Assembly: GCA_947258545.1 (NCBI GenBank)
Contig: CAMYJI010000041.1
Coordinates: 1 to 42,021, forward strand
Origin: an uncultured Ectothiorhodospiraceae bacterium
GTDB taxonomy: Bacteria > Pseudomonadota > Gammaproteobacteria > UBA9214
Direction of reading: 5' to 3'
Length of the DNA stretch: 42,021 nt
Position numbers and translations under genes: made by a program. Shown here piece by piece: positions 1-8,342 of this stretch (positions are counted from its first letter, which is position 1; the number at the start of each line of letters is the position of its first letter). The notes under the pieces are model-generated. The model saw only the letters and a program-made list of their open reading frames with translations, had not been told where the DNA came from and ran no database searches.

Positions 1-345
1 GATCTCGGCCTCGAATTCTTCCCCGTCGTCTGCCACCATCTGGTAGGAGCCGTGCATGCTGCCGACCGGGGTCGCGATCATGGCGCCGCTGGTGTACTGG
101 AAGCCCTCGCCGGGATTGAGGTGCGGCTGTTCGCCGACGACACCCTCGCCCTTGACCTCCTGGACGTTGCCATTGGCGTCGGTAATGACCCAGTGTCTTG
201 ACAGCAGCTGGGCGGGCGCAGAGCCCTCGTTGCGGATGATGATGGTATAGGAAAAAACATAGCGGTCGCTGTCGGGTTCCGACTGCCCTTCAACGTACTT
301 GGTCTGCACCTCAACGGTGATGTTATGAAATGTATCGATCGTCAT
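1..345 (-). CDS. apaG: ApaG family protein (3' end outside window)
   Basis: Reading the minus strand from the ATG at 345 gives 115 residues with no stop before the window edge. ApaG is normally about 125 residues, so only the last dozen or so are missing. The protein begins MTIDTFHNITVEVQTKYVEG and contains the family-typical segments YVFSYTIIIRNEG, LLSRHWVITDANG, VKGEGVVGEQP and GSMHGSYQMV. ApaG is a small fibronectin-III-like beta-sandwich protein linked genetically to Co2+/Mg2+ resistance; its biochemical role is unsettled. It commonly follows rsmA in the pdxA-rsmA-apaG operon. Here the same order and strand are kept, but about 960 bp carrying two opposite-strand small genes separate it from rsmA. 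Confidence 0.93.
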   Translation of the reverse strand, partial: MTIDTFHNITVEVQTKYVEGQSEPDSDRYVFSYTIIIRNEGSAPAQLLSRHWVITDANGNVQEVKGEGVVGEQPHLNPGEGFQYTSGAMIATPVGSMHGSYQMVADDGEEFEAEI

Positions 346-546
346 GTTTTATTCAGTTTTGTTGTTAATGATAGCAAGCATACGCGCTCCGGGCGGGTGT
401 GACAAAATTGTGGCCCGGGGGTGCGGCCGCTTCCCCGGGAGGGGGTGCATCGCCGCGATTGGCACCCCCGTTTTGACCGCAAAAACGCGTGTCAGGGTGT
501 ATAGTAATAAGTAGACACGCCGCTTAATAACAATCTGGAGGCTGCT

Positions 547-762
547 ATGTATCTCAGGAACAAGGAAAACGGTGATCTGGTTGAGATCCTTGACATCACG
601 GCCATGGTGGACCCCTGCCGCGATGAGATATCAGGCCGTTATCATGCCGGTGAAGAGTTGCAGGACCCGGCGCCATTCAAGAAGTCCGCGTTGGGTTTTC
701 CTTCCGGAGAAGATCTGCCGCGGTGCTGGATCGACGCCAACTACAAGGACACGGGCGGTTAA
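547..762 (+). CDS. small conserved protein of unknown function (71 aa)
   Basis: The ATG is preceded by a good ribosome-binding site (CTGGAG, about 6 nt upstream). The 71-residue product starts MYLRNKENGDLVEILDITA and ends in an acidic, aromatic-poor tail. It has no signal peptide and no membrane segment. The composition and the pattern HAGEELQDP...FPSGEDLPRCW resemble a short protein found widely in gammaproteobacteria and often labelled 'acetyltransferase' without supporting motifs; that resemblance is from memory. No catalytic motif is visible, so no function is assigned. It stands alone on the + strand between apaG and the next small gene. Confidence 0.7.
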   Translation: MYLRNKENGDLVEILDITAMVDPCRDEISGRYHAGEELQDPAPFKKSALGFPSGEDLPRCWIDANYKDTGG

Positions 763-790
763 ATAATATCTTATAAAACAATAATATGCA

Positions 791-811
791 GGCCTGCCAG
801 CGGCGCAGGCC
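791..811 (+). terminator. GC-rich hairpin after the 71-aa gene
   Basis: GGCCTGC and GCAGGCC form a perfect 7-bp stem around a 7-nt loop, 29 bp after the stop at 762. There is no U-tract behind it, so it is only a weak candidate for an intrinsic terminator; it may instead stabilise the 3' end of the transcript. Confidence 0.3.
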
Positions 812-970
812 GGCCAGGTCGCCGGTTTGCCCCGTGACCGCTCGATGCCCCGTATGTGACCGGGTTACCAGAAGTCCTGGCACAGATAGGCCATCATGAA
901 GTCAACTCCATGAACAATTCCGGTGCAGCCGTCACGGCATCCCGGATCGCAACACAAGGGAGAGACCGTC

Positions 971-1294
971 ATGATGAAAGGATACCGCCATTATAGGAAG
1001 CCCGATCCCCTGTTGCTGCTGGTCGCGGCGGTGGCGCTGTCCACGGTTATGACGACGGCCGTGAATGCCGGTGAAGGTCCCGCGTTGGCTCATCCGGGTG
1101 TAGCCAACAGCCTGTTTTCGACCGGCACCGGCCAGGGCCTTGTCGCCACCGATATTGGTACCACGGGCGCCCGGCTGCAGGTCTCGTTGAGCCCGCCACC
1201 CGAGGTGGAGGCCAGCTTTTTGAGCAGCGGGGCCAGTAAGCGCGAACTGAACGGCCTGTCGGATATCTTCCTGTCCCTGCGTTATCCCTGGTAG
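971..1294 (+). CDS. hypothetical exported protein (107 aa)
   Basis: The ATG at 971 follows AAGGGAGAG, a plausible ribosome-binding site, and is preferred to the upstream in-frame start at 923. Residues 1-33 look like a Sec signal peptide: basic N-terminus (MMKGYRHYRKP), hydrophobic core (LLLLVAAVALSTV) and an Ala-rich end (TAVNAG). The mature part of about 75 residues has no recognised domain. The gene converges on rsmA, whose stop lies only 15 bp away. I do not recognise the family. Signal peptide plus ribosome-binding site support a real gene, but conservation is untested. Confidence 0.5.
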   Translation: MMKGYRHYRKPDPLLLLVAAVALSTVMTTAVNAGEGPALAHPGVANSLFSTGTGQGLVATDIGTTGARLQVSLSPPPEVEASFLSSGASKRELNGLSDIFLSLRYPW

Positions 1295-1308
1295 GGCAGG
1301 CGCCGGTT

Positions 1309-2106
1309 CTATTCCCGCCGTCCCGCCGCGTAATCGGCCAGGGCGGCGAACTCCCTGATCCCCAACACCTCGGCGCGTGCCGAGGGATCGATCCCCAGCC
1401 CGCGTATCTCGTTTTCCTCGAACATCCCCTTGAGCGCATTGCGCAGGGTCTTGCGGCGCTGGGCAAAGGCCTGCCGAACGACCGCGGCCAGCAGGTCCTC
1501 GTCGCGCACCGTAACCGGTGGCCTTTTGAACGGCACGAGTCGAACTAAGGCAGACTCCACCCGCGGTGGCGGCTGGAAGGCGCCGGCCCCGATGTTGAAC
1601 AGCGGGGTCACGGCACAGCGGTACTGGACCATGACGGACAGGCGCCCGTACTGGCCGCTGCCGGGTGTTGCTGCGAGCCGATCCACGACCTCTTTTTGCA
1701 GCATGAAGTGCATGTCGGCAATGCAGTGCGACTGCGCCAGCAGGTGAAACAGCAACGGTGTAGAGATGTTGTAGGGCAGATTACCGACCACGCGCAACGC
1801 CGTTGCCGTGGTAAGTGTGCAGAAGTCCACGTCCAGCGCATCGGTGTTGTGCAGCGTGAGTTCACCTGCGTCACGGCACAGCGTCTCGAGCGGGCCGACC
1901 AGGTCGCGATCGAGTTCAATTACATGCAGGCGGCCGGCAGCGCGCAGCAGGGGCAGGGTGATCGCGCCCCTGCCGGGGCCGATCTCGACCAGACTTTCGG
2001 ATGGCTGCGGATTGATACTGGCGACGATGCGACCGATGATCGCCGGGTCATGCAGGAAGTGCTGACCGAACCTTTTCCTTGGACGGTGGGTCAAGGGTTT
2101 AGCCAT
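1309..2106 (-). CDS. rsmA: 16S rRNA (adenine1518-N6/adenine1519-N6)-dimethyltransferase RsmA (KsgA)
   Basis: RsmA uses S-adenosylmethionine to dimethylate two adjacent adenines in the 3' hairpin of 16S rRNA, a late 30S assembly step. The N-terminus RKRFGQHFL is the family signature. The Rossmann SAM-binding loop EIGPGRGAIT and the catalytic motif GNLPYNIS are both intact, and the C-terminal helical RNA-binding part is present. The ATG at 2106 gives 265 residues, close to the usual 270; a TTG at 2121 in frame is a less likely start. In most gammaproteobacteria it follows pdxA directly. Here about 6.4 kb of other DNA lies between the two. Confidence 0.96.
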   Translation of the reverse strand: MAKPLTHRPRKRFGQHFLHDPAIIGRIVASINPQPSESLVEIGPGRGAITLPLLRAAGRLHVIELDRDLVGPLETLCRDAGELTLHNTDALDVDFCTLTTATALRVVGNLPYNISTPLLFHLLAQSHCIADMHFMLQKEVVDRLAATPGSGQYGRLSVMVQYRCAVTPLFNIGAGAFQPPPRVESALVRLVPFKRPPVTVRDEDLLAAVVRQAFAQRRKTLRNALKGMFEENEIRGLGIDPSARAEVLGIREFAALADYAAGRRE

Positions 2107-2648
2107 TCTGTTGTTTTTCAATCACTAATATCGCTCCATAGAAAATTTATTTACGCAAAGCACCCCGTCAGAAGCATATAGTGTGCGATTCGATGTCGCA
2201 GCGTTTTCTCATCGGTAATAGCATGATAAGAATACATTTGCGCTGATACATACCCACGGGCATCGGTCACGTTCTATCGCTTCAATTGGCGCTTTTGGTA
2301 ACCAGGATTCCGAACCGTATATCGGTGTTGTACGTTGATCTTGTACCAATGCCTTTATAGATCGTTTGCCGTGCGTTACCATGCATTTGCTCCACTCGAA
2401 AAGAACCGCAAGACAGCCGATTGATACCCAACGTGATCATTAATACGTAAATAAAATTCACATTTTAGTTGATCCAGGTCAAATCAATTGCGTGGTATAT
2501 ACATTAAGAATACACTTCATTGTAGGTCTTGCTTCAGCAAACAGATCGATGCTGGGATTCAGCATATGCAGCAAGGGGGGGTCACCGTTCTCGGATCTAC
2601 AATAATTCGCCCCATCCACTCTCAGAGCATGAGATTAAGGAGCGCGAG
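2107..2648. other. AT-rich non-coding region between rsmA and the decaheme gene
   Basis: This 540-bp divergent intergenic region is distinctly AT-richer than the flanking genes and holds no convincing gene. Its only recognisable element is the FNR-like site at 2469-2482, listed separately. It should contain the rsmA promoter on the minus strand and the cytochrome promoter on the plus strand. Confidence 0.6.
2469..2482 (+). promoter_or_regulatory. candidate FNR/ANR binding site upstream of the decaheme cytochrome
   Basis: TTGATCCAGGTCAA matches the FNR/ANR consensus TTGAT-N4-ATCAA at 9 of 10 defined positions. If it acts as a class II activator site centred at -41.5, transcription would start near 2517. 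A -10-like TAAGAA lies at about 2506-2511, in the right place. This would place the cytochrome under low-oxygen control, which suits an extracellular electron-transfer protein. Binding is inferred. Confidence 0.6.
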
Positions 2649-4910
2649 ATGAAAAGAAAGACACCATTTTTGTTCAATATTCTATTCCCGGGCCTCTTGA
2701 TCGCAGTCCTGGCGCTGGCCGGTTGCGGTGGTAGTGACGGTGCCGATGGTGCCGATGGTGCCGACGGTGCGCCTGGTGCCGACGGTGCGCCTGGTGCCGA
2801 CGGTGGAGCTGCCTTAACTGCGGAAAATCTCGTTGAACTAGGTCTTCAGGGCAGTGTCGTTGCACTCAATCCCCTGCTCGATCTCAGCAACACGGTTGAT
2901 TACGATGCGGCGACCGGAGCCATAACAGCTCATTTCTTCCTCACTGACGGAACCGACGCGAACAACGGTGTCGATGTCTTCAGCGATGCCTACGAACTGC
3001 GTTTCTACGTGTCCGAGTTGATCGATAACGGGGATGGGACCATCGGCCAGTCCTGGGACCGGCTGATCTACGAGCGCGGCACGCCTACCGCCGAGGATCC
3101 GGACGACCAGTTGCCAGGTACCCTGACCTTGCTTGACGCGGATACCGGTGAATACACCTATGTCTTCAGCGACACCGTGCCGTCTTCCGGCAATGTTTTC
3201 AGGGTCACCGCGCGCGCCCGGTGGAGAGAAACCGTCTTTGACCGGGATGGCAACCGGATAAGAGTCGTGTTTGCCAACTCGGTTAATGCCAACTATGACT
3301 TCCTGCAGGCCGATCCCGGGATGGAGCTTGCCTCTTCCGGTGCCGATATCGTGACCACGGAGGCCTGCGAGTCCTGTCACGGTGACCGGATCGGCAACGT
3401 TGGCCACGGAGGCGGTTATACCACTGTCAAGACCTGTGACAACTGTCACAATGTCAACTACATGGCCTCCCGAAACGGGGGCGAGGGCGACATGGCCTTC
3501 ATGATCCACAGGATCCACAATGCGGGCTCCTTCGACCAACTCGAAGACGGGATAGACTTTTCCCATGTGACCTTTCCGCAGCACATCTACACCTGCAGCA
3601 AGTGTCATACGGCTGATGCCCCCAACGCGAACTTGTCCGAATTGGTCCCGACTCGCGCCAATTGCGGTTCCTGCCATGATAATGTCAATTTCGCGACGGG
3701 CGAAAACCACGGTGGTGGCGCCTGGGGTGATGACACCACCTGTGCCTCCTGCCATCGTGCGGGTTTCAGTCTTCTTGGCGTTAGCCTGGATCCCGCCGAC
3801 GTTCACAACCCGGATCCGAAACCGGAGAACGTCCCCGAATACGAAGTCACCATCGCCATGACTGACCCCGCCAATGGCACACACTACGTTGCGGGCGAAA
3901 CGCCGCTGGTGACTGTGACCCTGGCGGGCGCCAATCCCGTGAATTACACAGCTGACCAGGACGCCCAGGGCGACACCGATGGCGTACTCTCAGAGGCCGA
4001 GCTGTTTGTCTATGGCCCGCGGGCCAACGCGGTCCCGGTTCTGACCACCAATTCCACAACCGATCCCGCCTGGGATCCGCTCACGAGACCGACCCAGGGC
4101 CTCGATGTGTTGCTGACAGGCGGCGTTTCCACGGATGCGCAGGTAGCGACAGATGCCACCGGCTACAAGTACCGGCTGATGGACAACATCGGTGACCTGG
4201 TTCCTGGCACCTACATGGTGCGCTTCGAGGGTTTCGACTACGGTGACATCTCCGATACAGATTACATCACCGCCTCCAACGCCATGATCACCTTCCAGGT
4301 GGGGACCGACGTGGAGGAGCCCAAGGTCTCGGGTGATGCCTGTGTCAATTGTCACGGCGACACCCGTATGCACCAGGAAGGCAGGCATTCCCATAACCAG
4401 ACCTTCGATACCGACGGCTGTCTTGGCTGCCATGACCTGTCGGAGAACTACGGCAACTACATCGGCAACCGGGTGCACGCCGTGCATTCCGCCAGCGCAA
4501 CCGGCGACCTGCATCTTTCCGGTGGCCTGCCTCGTGACTGGAGCCACGTGACCTTCCCGCGGCCGGCCAACAACTGCCGGACCTGTCACACGAATGCCGA
4601 AGCTGATGTGCCGGTCTGGCGCGATCCCAACGAGGTGGCCTGTGGCGGCTGTCACGGTACCCAGCGCGATGCCAATCCTGCGGATTACCCGGATGTCGAT
4701 CCGGACGATATCCTCAGAGAGGCGGCTGCCGCGGCCCACATGGTGGAAATGGGCGGGACATTCCTTGCGGACACAACCAATCCGTATGACCCGAGCTATG
4801 TGGCGCGGCAGTGCATCGTCTGCCATGGAGAGGACCGGATCGCGGATCTGTTTGTCACCCACGGGCTCGTCAACTTTCCGGTGACGGATACGTCGACTCC
4901 GGAGGACTAG
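2649..4910 (+). CDS. OmcA/MtrC-family decaheme c-type cytochrome, outer-surface lipoprotein
   Basis: Ten CXXCH haem motifs fall in two groups of five: about residues 239-368 (CESCH, CDNCH, CSKCH, CGSCH, CASCH) and about 564-725 (CVNCH, CLGCH, CRTCH, CGGCH, CIVCH). A beta-rich domain precedes each group. This is the four-domain layout of Shewanella MtrC/OmcA, and 753 residues fits the family. The start at 2649 follows AAGGAG. It gives a lipoprotein signal with LALAGC and the lipidated Cys at 26, followed by a collagen-like G-A-D/G-A-P linker to about residue 52. The role would be passing electrons to extracellular acceptors or partners. No MtrA/MtrB porin-cytochrome partner is in the window. 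An FNR-like site lies upstream and a strong terminator follows. Confidence 0.93.
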   Translation: MKRKTPFLFNILFPGLLIAVLALAGCGGSDGADGADGADGAPGADGAPGADGGAALTAENLVELGLQGSVVALNPLLDLSNTVDYDAATGAITAHFFLTDGTDANNGVDVFSDAYELRFYVSELIDNGDGTIGQSWDRLIYERGTPTAEDPDDQLPGTLTLLDADTGEYTYVFSDTVPSSGNVFRVTARARWRETVFDRDGNRIRVVFANSVNANYDFLQADPGMELASSGADIVTTEACESCHGDRIGNVGHGGGYTTVKTCDNCHNVNYMASRNGGEGDMAFMIHRIHNAGSFDQLEDGIDFSHVTFPQHIYTCSKCHTADAPNANLSELVPTRANCGSCHDNVNFATGENHGGGAWGDDTTCASCHRAGFSLLGVSLDPADVHNPDPKPENVPEYEVTIAMTDPANGTHYVAGETPLVTVTLAGANPVNYTADQDAQGDTDGVLSEAELFVYGPRANAVPVLTTNSTTDPAWDPLTRPTQGLDVLLTGGVSTDAQVATDATGYKYRLMDNIGDLVPGTYMVRFEGFDYGDISDTDYITASNAMITFQVGTDVEEPKVSGDACVNCHGDTRMHQEGRHSHNQTFDTDGCLGCHDLSENYGNYIGNRVHAVHSASATGDLHLSGGLPRDWSHVTFPRPANNCRTCHTNAEADVPVWRDPNEVACGGCHGTQRDANPADYPDVDPDDILREAAAAAHMVEMGGTFLADTTNPYDPSYVARQCIVCHGEDRIADLFVTHGLVNFPVTDTSTPED

Positions 4911-4948
4911 AGGTAAGACAAAACCCTTAACTCGACCGGTTCGAGCCA

Positions 4949-4977
4949 AAAGCCCCCGCTTCTGCGGGGGCTTTTTT
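4949..4977 (+). terminator. rho-independent terminator of the decaheme gene
   Basis: The 9-bp stem AGCCCCCGC / GCGGGGGCT closes on a TTCT loop and runs into TTTTTT. It lies 39 bp after the stop codon, so the cytochrome is a monocistronic unit. Confidence 0.92.
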
Positions 4978-4992
4978 GTGCGCCACGCATGC

Positions 4993-5262
4993 AACCGCTG
5001 AGACGCAGAGAACGCGGAGAAAACCATAAAAAACTTCTCACCGCAAAGGCGCAAAGAACGCAAAGTAAAACACAATTCATGCTAAGGAAGACGGGTAGGG
5101 TGCGTTATACGCACCGGGGATGGCCACAGAACCCAGCAAAGATAAGACAGGACTGTCTTCAGGTTTTTTTCAGGCATTGAATTCTTTGCGTACTTTGCGC
5201 CTTTGCGGTGAATGATTTTCTGACTCCGCGTTCTCGGCGTCTCTGCGGTGAATCTTTTTTCT
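4993..5262. repeat. long imperfect inverted repeat (cruciform element), copy 1
   Basis: The left arm (about 4993-5064) contains GAGACGCAGAGAACGCGGAG and CACCGCAAAGGCGCAAAG. The right arm (about 5182-5262) is its imperfect reverse complement, with CTTTGCGCCTTTGCGGTG and TCTCTGCGGTG. About 115 bp lie between the arms, including a smaller palindrome around AAGACAGGACTGTCTT near 5146-5161. A related shorter element lies at 8343-8480. Such 'CGCAGAGAACGCAGAG' elements are dispersed non-coding repeats in many bacterial genomes. No gene is visible inside. Confidence 0.75.
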
Positions 5263-5270
5263 GGACCCGA

Positions 5271-5332
5271 TTAGCCGGCGGCACGTTGGCGAGCGATCTC
5301 GATGGCAGCCCAGGGTGATGTTTAGCGCGCGG
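5271..5332 (-). pseudogene. decayed remnant of a pdxA 3' end
   Basis: On the minus strand this stretch reads ...AIEIARQRAAG-stop at its end, against [15 protein letters not shown] at the end of the intact pdxA (8494 onward). Just upstream it reads RALNITLG against RAVNITLG in PdxA. The roughly 100 bp that separate these two blocks in the intact gene are missing. The similarity continues past the stop: the T-rich tract and the GGAxCxGATT segment recur at 8474-8494, next to a matching hairpin repeat. It is therefore a duplicated, internally deleted and diverged copy of the pdxA end plus its downstream repeat. Confidence 0.7.
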
Positions 5333-5415
5333 GCTCTTTATGAAACCTGGGTTCGCTTTACTGCAGAGAGAGACGGAGCGGAAAACGTCATCCTTAGTCG
5401 TTCGAGAAAAACCTG

Positions 5416-6237
5416 CTAGCTCTCCATGGCATCATCAAAAATCCCATAATGGTAGGCCCCTTCAATCACGCCGCTCGTATAATATCCTTTCAGACCCTTG
5501 AAATTCCCTTTTGCAAAATACACTTTCAGGTCAGGGCTTTCATTCATTGCCTTTTTTACATTTTCTACCAATTGAGCATCGGCATTCCTCACAAGTACAC
5601 CGCAAAATCCCGCTGTCAGAGGAAAAATATCATTCCCGCTGTCACCGCAAAATACAACATCCTCTTTCGCGGCACCGAACTCCTCAGCTACATACTCCAG
5701 GGCGGTCTGTTTCGTTGCGCTTGCAGGTAAGAAATCCAGGAGCCCTTTCCCATTCTGTGAATCAAAGCTGTATATGATTACTTCATCAAATCTTCCATTC
5801 GCCAACTCATCTACCTTTTTTAACACAGCATGATTTTTATCATGCTCAACATAGTAACTCTGCTTGAATTGGTTCAGATGCTCGCTTTCCTGTTCACGCA
5901 TCCCGTCAATTCCGGCAACCGCATCTCTTATTGCGGTGACATTCCACCTCGGGCTCGCGCGTTTGACATGTGTTATCCATCCAGCATCGAACTTCCACTC
6001 ACCATTCTCATACTTCCTTATCGAAGAACCGACATCACCACACAGAACATCTGGATACCTGACCCCGAATTCTTTTATCGCATTTTCTGTGAGAGCGAGA
6101 TTTCGTCCAGTCACATAAACGAGAAGAACACCTTGTTTTTCTGTCAGCTCATTAAACAAGTTAATGGCTTCGCTATCACCCTTCCAGCTGCCATTCGGGA
6201 GCAGCGTTCTGTCCAGATCGGTAGCTAATATTTTCAT
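5416..6237 (-). CDS. HAD-superfamily (Cof/sucrose-phosphatase-like, type IIB) phosphatase
   Basis: The start at 6237 has AGGGG 7 nt upstream and puts the catalytic motif at the N-terminus (MKILATDLDRTLLPNG, DxDxT). The 273-residue protein carries HAD motif II (VYVTGRN), a Lys-containing motif III region (SATKQTALEYV) and motif IV (VVFCGDSGNDIFPL). The type IIB cap and overall pattern resemble sucrose-6-phosphate phosphatase and mannosyl/glucosyl-3-phosphoglycerate phosphatases. It lies 44 bp downstream of a GH13_18 phosphorylase gene and is probably co-transcribed with it. The likely substrate is therefore a phosphorylated sugar or glycoside, but which one cannot be read from sequence. The gene is AT-richer than its neighbours, suggesting transfer. 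Confidence 0.85.
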   Translation of the reverse strand: MKILATDLDRTLLPNGSWKGDSEAINLFNELTEKQGVLLVYVTGRNLALTENAIKEFGVRYPDVLCGDVGSSIRKYENGEWKFDAGWITHVKRASPRWNVTAIRDAVAGIDGMREQESEHLNQFKQSYYVEHDKNHAVLKKVDELANGRFDEVIIYSFDSQNGKGLLDFLPASATKQTALEYVAEEFGAAKEDVVFCGDSGNDIFPLTAGFCGVLVRNADAQLVENVKKAMNESPDLKVYFAKGNFKGLKGYYTSGVIEGAYHYGIFDDAMES

Positions 6238-6281
6238 AAATATTCCCCTGGGAAAAGTCAAATCTGATTATGTATGTTCAT

Positions 6282-8024
6282 TTAGCGATAAGACGTCACA
6301 TACTCTTCGCAGGCTTCACCCTTGTGTGTAACGCTAAAGCTATAGTTGCGTAAGTCGGCGTTCAATGTTGCTGTGCACCCATGATGTTTCCAGGTCAGGT
6401 GTAAGCGGTGTTCGTCTGAGCTATGTATCTCCAGCTCGCCGTTAAAAGCGGGCGATATATTCCGTAGTCTCATGAGCTCCAACTGGTCTCGCACAACAAT
6501 TCGTGAGAGTCCATGCTCAATATCACTGTTTGTGAGAGTTGTTCGATTGATTTCCTTATGTCCAGCCGCGCCGCCTTTGTCGGCCGCTGCGTAATCGTTC
6601 TTGCCGGCAAACAGATCCAGATACCATACTTGCGGGATGCCCGGCATAAACATTTGAATCGCCCTGGCAAGCCGCAGCTTTCGCTCGTCTTCCCCCAGTG
6701 CGCTGAAGAATGTCGCATTTATCTGATAATACGATATCTTCTTGCCATCCGGTCCGTACAGGTTTTTTACTCTCCCGCCCCTGTCCATTATTTCATCGAT
6801 GATTGCGTCGATTTCTTCATCGCTTAACAATCCCTTCTTTTTTACGCCAGCTATTTCTTTCCCTCTCAAGTCAAGGACGGGGATGCCGTCATGACAACCA
6901 AGCATGTTTATGGTTTTGATGTTTTTCTCCAAAATATCTCCAATCCAGTGCAAAATATGCCTGTTTGTTCCGCGATCAAGTGCATCGATAACCAGGCCCG
7001 GAAAGAAAAAGTCGTATATTGGGAAGCCTTCGGATGCCACTTCTTCATGGAGCCCATAACCATATTCAGAATGTATTTCAGGCAGGAGAATCAGGTCATA
7101 TTTTTCCGCTATCCGTCTCAATCTCCCCAGATACTCCCATGTGCCGGGTTTGTTGAAGAAATTGACCTCGCCCGGTTCCTTGTGCAAATAAGCGAACGCA
7201 TCGAGCCTAACTAGTTTCCCGCCGTGTTCATGCAGCTTCTTTAAGGTCTCATCGTAAAAATCCCAGACTTCTTCCGATTGGGCGTTTAAATCCATTTGTC
7301 CCAGGTATTTTCGGTTCTGCTCGACAATGGAAACAATCTCATCCTTGTGGTGGGAAAAATCGCCAAAATCGATATCGCTGAGATCCCGCTTCGCATTCAA
7401 CACGTCATTTACGATCGCTGCAATGTACTCCGCGTCCTCGTGTGTAAGTTCTTTGATCCCTAATTCCCGGAGCAGATCGTGGGCGACGATCTCGTGATAA
7501 GAGACCTCCTGATAAAACGTATTCCAGTAAGGCCTGTCGGTTCCATCCGGAAAGCGGACTTTCAATATTGGAAGGCCGGGTTTTCTCATGAAAAGCTTCT
7601 CGAGATGTTCTTCATTGGGTACCACATGACCGTCAGGATCCATCTCTCCGTGTGAACGCCAGAATTCATTCCAGTCAATAAAGAAGTTCTTGTATTTTGA
7701 TTCGTCCCCATGCTTCAAGAGATCCTGAAACTGGGGGGAGCCTACGGAGAGGTGGTTCAAAACAAGATCAAACTTGAACATGACATTGAGCTTATGGAGT
7801 TTCTCCAAATCTTCCCGGGAAACAAGCGCATCGTTGAGGTTGTAATCTATGATAGAAAAGCCGCGATCCAGATCACTATTAAAAACGGTAGGAAGGACGT
7901 AAAACAAAGAAAAGACATCTTTGAATTCCGGCCTCTTGAGCATATGTACTATATCAGTCAGGCTTCGGCCAATGCTGTCAGGATAAGCGTTAAATATTAC
8001 GCCTTTAGGCAGTCCTTTTTTCAT
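6282..8024 (-). CDS. GH13 subfamily 18 glycoside phosphorylase (sucrose-phosphorylase-like)
   Basis: The ATG at 8024 has GGAG 8 nt upstream; an in-frame ATG at 8045 has no such site. The 580-residue protein has the retaining GH13 set: region I (DLVLNHLS), nucleophile Asp in VRLDAFAYLHKE (about 274), acid/base Glu in LLPEIHSEYG (about 316) and the transition-state His-Asp in GCHDGIPVLDLRG (about 378). The spacing mirrors sucrose phosphorylase. Relatives reversibly phosphorolyse sucrose, sucrose-6-phosphate, glucosylglycerol or glucosylglycerate to glucose-1-phosphate; the length is closer to the glucosylglycerate enzymes than to classic sucrose phosphorylases (about 490-510). The acceptor is unresolved. 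It precedes the HAD phosphatase gene, and the pair is AT-rich relative to the window. Confidence 0.85.
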   Translation of the reverse strand: MKKGLPKGVIFNAYPDSIGRSLTDIVHMLKRPEFKDVFSLFYVLPTVFNSDLDRGFSIIDYNLNDALVSREDLEKLHKLNVMFKFDLVLNHLSVGSPQFQDLLKHGDESKYKNFFIDWNEFWRSHGEMDPDGHVVPNEEHLEKLFMRKPGLPILKVRFPDGTDRPYWNTFYQEVSYHEIVAHDLLRELGIKELTHEDAEYIAAIVNDVLNAKRDLSDIDFGDFSHHKDEIVSIVEQNRKYLGQMDLNAQSEEVWDFYDETLKKLHEHGGKLVRLDAFAYLHKEPGEVNFFNKPGTWEYLGRLRRIAEKYDLILLPEIHSEYGYGLHEEVASEGFPIYDFFFPGLVIDALDRGTNRHILHWIGDILEKNIKTINMLGCHDGIPVLDLRGKEIAGVKKKGLLSDEEIDAIIDEIMDRGGRVKNLYGPDGKKISYYQINATFFSALGEDERKLRLARAIQMFMPGIPQVWYLDLFAGKNDYAAADKGGAAGHKEINRTTLTNSDIEHGLSRIVVRDQLELMRLRNISPAFNGELEIHSSDEHRLHLTWKHHGCTATLNADLRNYSFSVTHKGEACEEYVTSYR

Positions 8025-8342
8025 CGATACGACTCCGGTATTCATGGCGATCGCTCTATTGCTCGTACGTTCTACACGCGGTCACATATGTGGCTGATTT
8101 ATTGACACTGTTTTCCGGCAGTATGTGAATATTCTAGTGGGAGAAAAGATTTATGAAAATATATTTCCGACTCATGTTGATGCAGGACACGGCAATATGG
8201 GGCCAATAGATATGCCCGCGTCATCCACTGGGCGGCGCTGTAATTCATCTTGAGCAATGTCGGGAGTTAGAGCCGGGGAGTGGTTCTGATCGAAGCGCTT
8301 GCGCAAGGTGTGTGTCATGGGCCTGGATTAATGGTGTATTAG
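8025..8342. other. non-coding stretch upstream of the phosphorylase gene
   Basis: About 320 bp hold no convincing gene. A perfect 10-bp palindrome CACATATGTG lies at 8083-8092, about 60 bp upstream of the phosphorylase start, and could be an operator. Nothing else is recognised. Confidence 0.4.

Noticed and set aside
473..505. Possible promoter TTGACC / TATAGT before the 71-aa gene
   Set aside because: The spacing is 21 bp, too long for a standard sigma-70 promoter, and no better -35 is visible at 17 bp.
2730..2810. Short tandem GGTGCCGA-type repeats near the start of the decaheme gene
   Set aside because: They encode the in-frame collagen-like linker. They are not an array or a regulatory element.
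2838..3884. Long open frame on the minus strand opposite the decaheme gene
   Set aside because: It is a GC-driven shadow. The + strand frame has ten haem motifs and a lipoprotein signal, while the antisense product has no recognisable features.
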